From positions 1 to 31,861 of the forward strand of contig CAZVRZ010000060.1 of assembly GCA_964629965.1 (NCBI GenBank): a DNA stretch of 31,861 bases, read 5' to 3'. Under the pieces are notes generated by a model that was given only the letters and a program-made list of their open reading frames with translations, was not told the origin of the DNA and made no database searches. Source of the DNA: CAZVRZ01 sp964629965. GTDB lineage: Bacteria > Chloroflexota > Anaerolineae > Anaerolineales > UBA4823. Of the stretch, positions 16,667 through 24,061 are shown piece after piece. Position 1 is the first letter of the stretch. The number at the start of each line of letters is the position of its first letter. A program made the translations under genes and the position numbers.

Positions 16667-16924
16667 ATGACTGCTATGCTAACCACCTATGAGGATTTAA
16701 TTGCCCGCGTCGAGTCTCTGGGTTTCATGACCCTGTCTCATCTCTTACCAGGATTGTCACCTCTAGGCGCTGAGACCGCAGAAAGTCTCTGGCACACCGG
16801 TCTCGATACCGACCGCTGGCGCTGGAAAGATCGCGCCGCTGCAGAGAAGCGTCTGGCAACCAAAGCACCCAAAACAGCCTTCTTGCCGGTTTTCAGCTTG
16901 CATTGGGTGGCTTGTTGGATATAA
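16667..16924 (+). pseudogene. Truncated AlkZ-related gene fragment
   Basis: 85 codons from ATG 16667 (AGGA 9 bases upstream). Residues about 5-62 (TYEDLIARVESLGFMTLSH, then WHTGLDTDRWRWKDRAAAEKR) match my memory of the N-terminus of AlkZ-related winged-helix proteins, which are normally over 200 residues long. After about residue 63 the match stops: the remaining 20 or so codons read through the second 41-nt repeat (LPVFSLHWVACWI) to a TAA. So only the first third of the gene survives, cut close to the repeat. The protein is probably non-functional. The family call rests on recall of motif pattern only. Confidence 0.55.
16883..16923 (+). repeat. Diverged 41-nt repeat, copy 2, attC-like 3' end
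   Basis: TTGCCGGTTTTCAGCTTG, 9 unrelated bases, then GCTTGTTGGATATA: the partner of the repeat at 15127-15167. GTTGGAT (16914-16920) fits GTTRRRY. The nucleotidyltransferase ATG follows 4 bases later, the tight spacing seen for cassette genes next to attC ends. The repeat also supplies the false C-terminus of the AlkZ-related fragment. Confidence 0.55.
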
Positions 16925-17782
16925 ATGAAATACAGTATGAAAACAGCGAACGAAACGTTACTCTCGCGCAGCGCCCCAGTTGTAAATGCTCTTTCCGCTC
17001 TATTGGGTATCAAATCCATCTTGTGTTTCGGTTCGTATGCGATGGGTACTTTCGATCAATACTCGGACATTGATCTCTATATATTTTGTCACCCAGAGAT
17101 TACTCTCTCGGCTGCCCGCCGAGACGCCCTTCAAAAGATAGATGGCATCCAGGAATTGCAAATAGATCACGTGGAATCAGGATGGGAAGACCAGTGGGCT
17201 CCCTGTGGTGATCGGTTTTGGCTAAACGGCGTCCAATTTGATATTACCTATAACACGGTGAATTGGATACAGACTGTTGTCCAAAAAGTGAAAGTCCTCG
17301 GCGCTACATCCATTGCTGAGCTCAAGTTTCGGCCGCACACAATGCTGGGTTTGCTGGAGAACTCTGCAATACTCTATGATTCTGGGGCACTGTTTGAGGG
17401 GATCGTAGCAGATCTCCAGCCATATCCGGACAAACTGCGCCAGACTTTAGTGTCACAGAACCTGGCAATCGTTCGTGGTTCCATCGAGGAGTTACAGAAT
17501 TATGTACTCAGGAATATTGGCAACACTGCTTTTCACTTTCATCTCGACCGGGTTATTGATTCGCTTGGAACGATCTTGTTCGCTCTAAACAGGCGTTACG
17601 ATCCGGCCACGAAGCGTATTGAGGCAGCATACCGCGAGTTAGACATAGCGCCCACGAATTTTCTCGCCAGGTATAATGAAATTCTCGAAACGCCTCTGAC
17701 GCCTGCCGGCAGGCAGAAGATCGTGTCTGAACTCGAGTCGCTTGCGCAGGAAGTCGAAGATCTGGTGAAGTCGAAAACCTGA
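16925..17782 (+). CDS. Nucleotidyltransferase-fold protein (NTP_transf_2)
   Basis: 285 residues; ATG 16925, or ATG 16937, neither with a clear ribosome binding site. Residues about 28-115 form a DNA polymerase beta-like nucleotidyltransferase domain: G36-S37 and D48-I-D50 give the GSx10DxD metal-binding motif, and FDITYN near residue 105 can supply the third carboxylate. The C-terminal helical half (ENSAILYDSG and beyond) resembles proteins annotated with DUF4037. Such enzymes transfer nucleotides to small molecules, tRNA or proteins, and include antitoxins and aminoglycoside-modifying enzymes; the substrate here is unknown. It is likely cargo of an integron-like insertion, given the repeat end at its start and its low GC. 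Confidence 0.8.
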   Translation: MKYSMKTANETLLSRSAPVVNALSALLGIKSILCFGSYAMGTFDQYSDIDLYIFCHPEITLSAARRDALQKIDGIQELQIDHVESGWEDQWAPCGDRFWLNGVQFDITYNTVNWIQTVVQKVKVLGATSIAELKFRPHTMLGLLENSAILYDSGALFEGIVADLQPYPDKLRQTLVSQNLAIVRGSIEELQNYVLRNIGNTAFHFHLDRVIDSLGTILFALNRRYDPATKRIEAAYRELDIAPTNFLARYNEILETPLTPAGRQKIVSELESLAQEVEDLVKSKT

Positions 17783-17809
17783 TCGAATATCTTTGGAGGC
17801 AAGAAACTG

Positions 17810-18478
17810 ATGAAAATGGCGCTGTATCTAATTCCGGTCTTGGTGGTCATCGTTATCTTATTGATCCGTGCGGAGATACTGAAACTGCCGCGGCAGATCT
17901 ACATTTTCAAACCGATTGCCACGCTGATGGTTATCGCCATCGCCCTGTTATCTTTTGGGGAGCCATCGCACAATCAAGTTTATTCCTTGGGTGTTCTCAT
18001 CGCGCTGTTGCTTTCACTTGGGGGCGACGTGGCGCTCATGTTTCCAGAAAATCGCAAAGCTTTTACGGTTGGATTGGGGCTTTTCTTGCTGGCTCACATG
18101 GCATACACCGTCATTTTTCTGATCATGGGGCGCTTTTCTGGGAGAGATGCGTGGTCGGCCTTGCTGCTGCTGGTACTGGGATCGGGTTTTTATACTTTGA
18201 TCAAAGCGAATCTAGGATCGATGCGTATACCGGTGATCGTGTATATCTTCGTGATTTCACTGATGGTCAATCGAGCGGTTGCGGTGCTGGCAGGAGCGGC
18301 ATTCAGCGAGGCGCAGGGAATGATGATTGTCATAGGCGCAGTGCTGTTTTATGTGTCGGATATCATCCTGGCAGCGAGTCGATTTTGGAAACCCTGGCGG
18401 TATCATCGCATTAGCCTGGCGTTTTATTACAGCGGGCAATTATTATTGGCATTGGCAGCTTTTAATTATACAATTTAA
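17810..18478 (+). CDS. YhhN family membrane protein (lysoplasmalogenase-like)
   Basis: 222 residues; the ATG is 10 bases after GGAGG (17795-17799). Seven to eight hydrophobic segments cover nearly the whole chain. Family features are visible: FKPIATL near residue 33, the SLGGDVALMF segment near 70, a conserved AHMAYT near 97, and FYVSDIILAASRF followed by YYSGQLLLA at the end. The YhhN/TMEM86 family includes lysoplasmalogenases that hydrolyse the vinyl ether bond of lysoplasmalogen in the membrane; activity is not shown for most bacterial members. It is 27 bp downstream of the nucleotidyltransferase and 61 bp upstream of the SBBP protein gene, all on the plus strand. Confidence 0.85.
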   Translation: MKMALYLIPVLVVIVILLIRAEILKLPRQIYIFKPIATLMVIAIALLSFGEPSHNQVYSLGVLIALLLSLGGDVALMFPENRKAFTVGLGLFLLAHMAYTVIFLIMGRFSGRDAWSALLLLVLGSGFYTLIKANLGSMRIPVIVYIFVISLMVNRAVAVLAGAAFSEAQGMMIVIGAVLFYVSDIILAASRFWKPWRYHRISLAFYYSGQLLLALAAFNYTI

Positions 18479-18539
18479 ACATTCCAACCTTCGTCGATTC
18501 AAAACAGTCACATATATTTTGTTTTTCAAGGAGGCGGTG

Positions 18540-21500
18540 ATGGACATCTTTTCTTCTCGTGCAAAACGTTCTAATTGGCGAGTTCTTTTCATCTTGCTGG
18601 GATGCCTGGCCGGGGGGGTGTTGGTTGCTGGGCAGATTCTAGCGTTCCTGAGCAGCCAGACGCTAAGAAGCATGCTGCCGGTTGCGCAACAGGTGGCCGC
18701 AGGCGACTCCGCTGGCGCGTCTCTGGCCGGTGAAGCACAGCAGGCGCTGGCGGGCTTACCCTTGCGCTTCATTCCCAATGCGGGGCAAACCGATCCAGCC
18801 GTGCAATACATCGTTCATACGGGAGGGCAAACGATCTTCTTCACGCCAGAGGAGATCGTTTTTCGTATGATATCCGGCGCGGCCTCTGCCCAGGCCGCTC
18901 CCGGAACGATCCCCGAGCCGGGCAATGGCCGGGCAGCAGAACGCTCGGTGGTGCGGCTGCGTTTCGAGGGGGCTTGCGCCCACCCGGCCATTGAGGCGCG
19001 CCAGCCGCTGCCGGGCAAGGTGGATTTCTTCCTGGGCAACGACCCGGCCCAATGGCAAACCAATGTTTCCACTTTCGGCGAGGTAGTTTATCGCGATGTG
19101 TATCCCGGCGTCGAGCTAACCTTTCGCGGCGTGGAGGGACGCCTGACGTACGAACTGAACCTTGCGCCAGGCGTCGACCCATCGGTGATCCAAATGGTCT
19201 TCGACGGCGCCGAGCAGATATCTTTGCGAGAAGATGGCCTTCTGTTGCTGCAAACACCGGGCGGAGAGATGACGGTACAGGCGCCGCTGATCTACCAGAA
19301 AGTAGCCGGCCAGCGGCAGATCGTCCACGGCGGTTACGAACTGCGCGCCCAGGCCGACAGTTGGCGCGTCGCATTCCAGGTTATGGCTTACGATCCGGCG
19401 TTCCCGCTGGTGATTGACCCCGAGCTGGTTTTTTCCTCGTTCCTGGGAGGCAGCCAAAATGATTATGGTTGGGATATCGCAGTAGATAACGCCGGCAACA
19501 TTTACGTGACAGGCGATACCGTTTCCAGCGACTTTGTGATCACGCCGGACGCGGTGGATGCGACCCCTGACACCAATTGGGGTGACGCATATGTTACCCA
19601 ACTCATCCGCGCGGGCGGTGTGTACACCTATGGTTTTTCCACATATCTTGGCGGAAGCGACCGCGAGACCGGTTACGGTATCGCCGTGGATGAGTCTGGC
19701 GGGCGTATCTATGTCGTTGGCTATACGGAGTCCAGCGATTTTCCTACGACTACAAATGCGATTGACGGTAATCTGAGCGGGGCCGAGGATGCCTTTTTAG
19801 CGCAGATCGGCAATACCGGGGGGGTTCGTACGCTGGAATACGCTTCCTATCTGGGAGGCTCAAGCAATGATATGGCCACCGCCGTGGCGGTTGACGGGCT
19901 GGGACGTTTCTATGTGACCGGCATTACTCTTTCAGGTGATTTCCCGGTGCAAAACCCGTTGGATCAATATTTAGACGGCTCTTCGGATGCTTTCGTCACG
20001 CAGGTCATCAACGCCAGCAACAGAGCGGCTTATGGCTATTCCACCTACCTGGGCGGCGATTATGGCGAAATCGGTTTCGGAATTGCAGTGGATGGCGATG
20101 GGAACGCTTATGTAACGGGTTATACTTCTTCGAACAATTTTCCCCTGAAAAATCCGGTGCAGGGAAGTCTACTTGGCTCGCAGGATGTCTTTGTGACGAA
20201 AATCATTGATACCGGCGTCTATACGTACGGCTTTTCTACCTACCTGGGCGGATCCGGTGATGATCAGGGCTATGCCATTGCCCTAGACGCTGATGGCCAG
20301 GCTTATGTAACCGGCATCACATTCTCAAACGATTTTCCTGTTCTCAACGCCTTGGACGACTCGCTTACCGGAGAATGGGATGCTTTTGTGGCCGCCATCG
20401 CCCCAACAACGGGCCTGAATTATTCTAGCTACTTGGGCGGCAGCGGCGGCGATGATGGACGGGGGATCGGTGTGGACCAGGCCGGCTACATCTATGTAGC
20501 CGGTCATACAAGTTCGAAGGATTTCCCGCTGGTCAATGCGTTCGATACGACCATGAACGGCGAATTTGACGCTTTTGTAACCCAGATTGCCCCTTCCGGC
20601 AGCGGATATACCTACGGCTATTCCACTTACCTGGGAGGCAACTACGCTGAAGTCTATAATACCCTGGCGGTTGGCAACGATGGGAGCGTCTACGTCACCG
20701 GGCAGACCAATTCTACGCAGTTCCCGCTCCGCAACCCGGTGGATGGCACGCCGAATAACGGCGACGCCTTCATTGCCAAGATTGGCCCCAACCTGCCCGA
20801 CCTGGTTATCGTCAAGCGCGCCGCCCCCACTGGAACCGTACCCCCCGGCACGGCGATCACCTACACCCTGGTCTATACGAATCAGGGGCCGCAAATTGCC
20901 ACCGGGGTGTTGATCACCGACATGGTGCCGGCCATCCTGACGGGGGTGACATATACCTCCAGCGGAGCGGTCATCCTTCCCACCGGCGAAGATGACTTCG
21001 TCTGGGAGGCCGCCATGCTCGGCCTGGGCCAGGGGGGCATCATCACCATCACAGGCATGATCAACCCGCAGGCCAGCGGCGCGTTCACGCTGACCAACCA
21101 GGCGACCATTCAAACATCGGATGAAACATACACCGACACGAACCTGCTGAACAACGACTCCAGCGCATCTATCTTTGTGGACGGCGAAGCACCGCTCCCG
21201 CCGGCGCTCGTCAGCCCGGCGAACGGCGCGACTCTCGGCAACGATACGCCTGCGCTCACCTGGCAGGCCAGCGCCAGTCCAGATGCAGCGGGTTACCTAT
21301 TGAAGTTTAACAACACCGTCCAAGACGTGGGCAACGTCACCCAATACACAACAACCACTCTGCCCAACGGCGTCTATACCTGGACGGTAGCGGCCTACGA
21401 CGCTTTTAGTAACACCAGCCCGTACACTGACACCTGGTCGTTCACGGTAGATGTGTTCGCCCCCAGCCCGCAGCTTTACGTGGCGGGTCTTACGGGTGCG

Positions 21501-22460
21501 GATAGCGGCGATTGCCGCAACCCGGCCAGTCCCTGCCAGACAGTGGGCTACGCCGTGGCCCAAGCAGTTGCCGGCGATACGGTGCTGATCGCGGCTGGCG
21601 TTTATACCGAGACCCTGAGCGTTTCTACACCCATCACGGTGAGCGGCGGTTACGTCCCCTCCGGTGTGCTCTGGCAGGCGCGCACCGGCGAGACCATCAT
21701 CAACGGCAACGGCGCAGGTACGGTAGTCAGTTTCCTGAGCGGCAGCAGCGGTGCGTTGTTGGATGGACTGACCATCACCGGCGGCAATGGGACGATGGCC
21801 GGCGGGATTGACGCCAGTTCGCAAGATGTCACCGTCCGTAATTGTTATGTTCACGATAACGTGGCAAACGGAGCGCCATATTCGCAAGGCGGCGGCGGAA
21901 TCCTGGGCGGCATTGGCGACAGCCAGTTGGTCATTGAGAACAGCCGGATTGTCCATAACCAGATTTCGGAGGGGGCCGGCGGCGTGCGCGTCCATTCGGG
22001 AATGCTGGTGATGACCAACACCCTGGTCGCTGACAATCATGGCGACTGGGGGTTGCATCTCAACAGCGCCGGCGTTTTGATGAACGTGACGATCGCCAAC
22101 AACAGCAACGGCCTGTTATTCAACGCCTCGGCTGGCAAATCCCTGGCGGTGACCAACAGCATCATTTACGGCAATGGCCAGGCCGTGGCTAACCCCGGAG
22201 CGGGGAGCTTTCTGATCACTTACTCGGATGTCGAGGGCGGCTGGGCTGGAATCGGCAACATCGATGCCGACCCGCTCTTTGTGGATGCCTCCAGCGGCGA
22301 TTACCACTTACAGATTAGTTCGTTGTGCAGCGACCACGGCACATCCGCCGGCGCGCCGCCAACCGATCTAGAGGGCACGCCGCGTGATACACAACCCGAC
22401 ATGGGCGCCTATGAGCTGGTGGCTTTTCACGTCTATCTACCCGTAGCCATCCGCCATTAG
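18540..22460 (+). CDS. Large secreted SBBP-repeat / DUF11 / beta-helix surface protein
   Basis: 1306 residues from ATG 18540, after AAGGAGG (18528-18534). An N-terminal hydrophobic segment (about 15-40) is a signal or anchor. Residues about 65-300 match the domain usually found before SBBP repeats (LRFIPNAGQTDPAVQYIVHT). Seven SBBP repeats (about 300-750; YSTYLGGS, GYAIAVD, YVTG.T.S.DFP) suggest one seven-bladed propeller. A DUF11 domain (about 757-880; DLVIVKRAAPTG...YTLVYTNQGP) and a fibronectin/Ig-like domain (about 885-975) follow. A parallel beta-helix of the choice-of-anchor Q type (about 980-1290; TVRNCYVHDN, NADPLF-like IDADPLFVD, DMGAYE) closes the chain, which ends in VYLPVAIRH. No enzyme motif was seen. 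It is probably an adhesin or a glycan-binding surface protein. Confidence 0.88.
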   Translation: MDIFSSRAKRSNWRVLFILLGCLAGGVLVAGQILAFLSSQTLRSMLPVAQQVAAGDSAGASLAGEAQQALAGLPLRFIPNAGQTDPAVQYIVHTGGQTIFFTPEEIVFRMISGAASAQAAPGTIPEPGNGRAAERSVVRLRFEGACAHPAIEARQPLPGKVDFFLGNDPAQWQTNVSTFGEVVYRDVYPGVELTFRGVEGRLTYELNLAPGVDPSVIQMVFDGAEQISLREDGLLLLQTPGGEMTVQAPLIYQKVAGQRQIVHGGYELRAQADSWRVAFQVMAYDPAFPLVIDPELVFSSFLGGSQNDYGWDIAVDNAGNIYVTGDTVSSDFVITPDAVDATPDTNWGDAYVTQLIRAGGVYTYGFSTYLGGSDRETGYGIAVDESGGRIYVVGYTESSDFPTTTNAIDGNLSGAEDAFLAQIGNTGGVRTLEYASYLGGSSNDMATAVAVDGLGRFYVTGITLSGDFPVQNPLDQYLDGSSDAFVTQVINASNRAAYGYSTYLGGDYGEIGFGIAVDGDGNAYVTGYTSSNNFPLKNPVQGSLLGSQDVFVTKIIDTGVYTYGFSTYLGGSGDDQGYAIALDADGQAYVTGITFSNDFPVLNALDDSLTGEWDAFVAAIAPTTGLNYSSYLGGSGGDDGRGIGVDQAGYIYVAGHTSSKDFPLVNAFDTTMNGEFDAFVTQIAPSGSGYTYGYSTYLGGNYAEVYNTLAVGNDGSVYVTGQTNSTQFPLRNPVDGTPNNGDAFIAKIGPNLPDLVIVKRAAPTGTVPPGTAITYTLVYTNQGPQIATGVLITDMVPAILTGVTYTSSGAVILPTGEDDFVWEAAMLGLGQGGIITITGMINPQASGAFTLTNQATIQTSDETYTDTNLLNNDSSASIFVDGEAPLPPALVSPANGATLGNDTPALTWQASASPDAAGYLLKFNNTVQDVGNVTQYTTTTLPNGVYTWTVAAYDAFSNTSPYTDTWSFTVDVFAPSPQLYVAGLTGADSGDCRNPASPCQTVGYAVAQAVAGDTVLIAAGVYTETLSVSTPITVSGGYVPSGVLWQARTGETIINGNGAGTVVSFLSGSSGALLDGLTITGGNGTMAGGIDASSQDVTVRNCYVHDNVANGAPYSQGGGGILGGIGDSQLVIENSRIVHNQISEGAGGVRVHSGMLVMTNTLVADNHGDWGLHLNSAGVLMNVTIANNSNGLLFNASAGKSLAVTNSIIYGNGQAVANPGAGSFLITYSDVEGGWAGIGNIDADPLFVDASSGDYHLQISSLCSDHGTSAGAPPTDLEGTPRDTQPDMGAYELVAFHVYLPVAIRH

Positions 22461-22476
22461 CCTGCACTCATCCAAA

Positions 22477-22503
22477 CGCCGAGGGTAAAATTTGCCCTCG
22501 GCG
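22477..22503. terminator. Bidirectional hairpin between convergent genes
   Basis: CGCCGAGGG and its exact reverse complement form a 9-bp stem around a 9-base AT-rich loop, 16 bases after the SBBP gene stop and 70 bases before the end of the HAMP-GAF-GAF gene. There is no T-run on either side, so termination could be weak or Rho-assisted. Confidence 0.55.
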
Positions 22504-22572
22504 CTGGATTCATCTTTCGCAAAAACGGCAATCTCCCATAGCGGCCAGGCGGCATTCCGTTCAGCGGCTTGC

Positions 22573-24003
22573 TCAACACCCCCGGGCGTGTTCCAGGGCC
22601 TGGGCGGCGGAGGCAGAGATACGCCGGGCAAGATCGATCTCTTCATCGCTGAAGTTGCGCGGCTCGGTGGCGTCCAGGCCGATGGTGCCGATGACTTCGC
22701 CGCGCACGATGATGGGCAGCAATAACAGGGAAGCCACCCCCCGGCGGCGCAGCACCTCGTGCACCGGCGTTAGCAAGATATCGTGCTGGGCGTCTGCCAT
22801 CGCCAGGGACGTTTTCTGCTTGAGCACATACAGCGTGGCCGGGTTCTCTTCCACCGGAATGACCACACCCATGGCACTGACCCCGCCGGGCGGCAGGCAC
22901 TCGGCCACCACCGTCAGCGATTTGCCGTCTTCTTCTAGCAAGGCCGCCGCACACTGCTGCAGGCCAAAAGCCTGCGCCAGTTCGGTACAGATGGAGGTGA
23001 GGATGGCCTTGGGCTCTTGGTCGCTGGTGGTAACGGTCAGGACGCGGTTCAGCAGAGTCAGCTCGCGGTTCTGCTGCTCCAGGGCCTGTTTGGCTTGCAG
23101 AAGATCCTCTTCCGCTTGCGTGCGGCGCTCGATCTCCTGGCGGGCCTGCTCGTACAGGCGGGCGTTTTCCAAGGCGATGCCAATCTGCTGCCCCACGGCC
23201 AGGAACAACTCACCTTGCTTCTCGGAAACCGCCCGCTCGGCCTGGTCGGCCAACACCAGCGTACCCAGGGTTACATCGTGGTGAGACAACGGCACACACA
23301 GCAGGGTCTTTAGGCCGGTGCGATCCAGCCAGGCAGCCATGTCCTCTTGGGCCAGGCTGTGGGTGATGACCTGCGCCTTGGGCTGCGAGATATTGGGGGC
23401 GCCCTGCTCGCAGGCCAGCCAGCCAAGCTGAGCGGCCGCCTCGGCGGCAAAGCCACGCTGCAGGCGCAGCGCCAGGGTATTGCCTTCCAGCAGGAAGACG
23501 GCGCCAGCCTCGAACCCCAGCCGGTCGAAGATGACCTGCAAGCCGCTGCTCAACACTTCGTCGATGGCCAAGGAACAGCTCACCACCTCGGAAATGGTAT
23601 TGAGCGTTTCCAGCTCGCGGGTGCGCTCGGCGACCAACTGTTCCAGGTGCGTGTGAGCCGTTTCAAGCTGGGCGGCCATGCGGTTGAACTGCTCGGCCAA
23701 TTCCTCGATCTCGTCGCCGGTGTTGGCGCGCACGCGCCGCGAGAAGTTGCCGCCGGCGATCTCGCGGGCAGCCTCCGTCAGGTTGGACAGCGGCAGGGCG
23801 ATCTTCTTGACGCCAATGGCGATCACCACGGCAGGCGCAGCCAGGCCGATCAGCAGCAGGCCGGCAATCAAGCGCCAGCCGGGAACAGAACGCAGGGTGG
23901 GATAAGCCAGGATCGCAAAGATCACCGTGATGAACAAGGCAGGCGCCAGGAACCAGGCAATGATCTTGACACGCAAACTACCCCAACGGATGTTGAACAG
24001 CAT
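22573..24003 (-). CDS. HAMP-GAF-GAF membrane sensor without output domain
   Basis: 476 residues; the ATG is 9 bases after AAGGAGA (24013-24019). Two membrane segments (about 12-33 and 42-63) enclose almost no outside loop. A HAMP domain (about 64-118; LPLSNLTEAAREIAGGNF, GDEIEELAEQFNRMAAQL), a coiled coil, a GAF domain (about 145-288), a second coiled coil (about 290-325) and a second GAF domain (about 330-472) follow. The chain stops at AQALEHARGC, exactly where related proteins continue into a HisKA or cyclase domain. Shifting frame after the stop gives an open frame with no kinase motif, so a simple frameshift does not explain it. It may relay a signal to a separate kinase or be a remnant. 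It has its own promoter-like site. Confidence 0.85.
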   Translation of the reverse strand: MLFNIRWGSLRVKIIAWFLAPALFITVIFAILAYPTLRSVPGWRLIAGLLLIGLAAPAVVIAIGVKKIALPLSNLTEAAREIAGGNFSRRVRANTGDEIEELAEQFNRMAAQLETAHTHLEQLVAERTRELETLNTISEVVSCSLAIDEVLSSGLQVIFDRLGFEAGAVFLLEGNTLALRLQRGFAAEAAAQLGWLACEQGAPNISQPKAQVITHSLAQEDMAAWLDRTGLKTLLCVPLSHHDVTLGTLVLADQAERAVSEKQGELFLAVGQQIGIALENARLYEQARQEIERRTQAEEDLLQAKQALEQQNRELTLLNRVLTVTTSDQEPKAILTSICTELAQAFGLQQCAAALLEEDGKSLTVVAECLPPGGVSAMGVVIPVEENPATLYVLKQKTSLAMADAQHDILLTPVHEVLRRRGVASLLLLPIIVRGEVIGTIGLDATEPRNFSDEEIDLARRISASAAQALEHARGC

Positions 24004-24028
24004 GGTTATCGTTCTCCTTAGAGAAAAA

Positions 24029-24037
24029 ATTATACCA
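24029..24037 (-). promoter_or_regulatory. Putative extended -10 promoter of the HAMP-GAF-GAF gene
   Basis: On the minus strand TGGTATAAT is a perfect extended -10 element, 25 bases upstream of the ATG with a good Shine-Dalgarno sequence between. It lies in the 58-bp gap behind the glycosyltransferase gene. No matching -35 box is seen. Confidence 0.5.
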
Positions 24038-24061
24038 TCAAGAGAAAACGTTAATACCCTG

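Noticed and set aside
22437..22646. Frameshifted continuation of the HAMP-GAF-GAF gene
   Set aside because: The shifted frame stays open but encodes no kinase or cyclase motif and runs into the terminator and the neighbouring gene.
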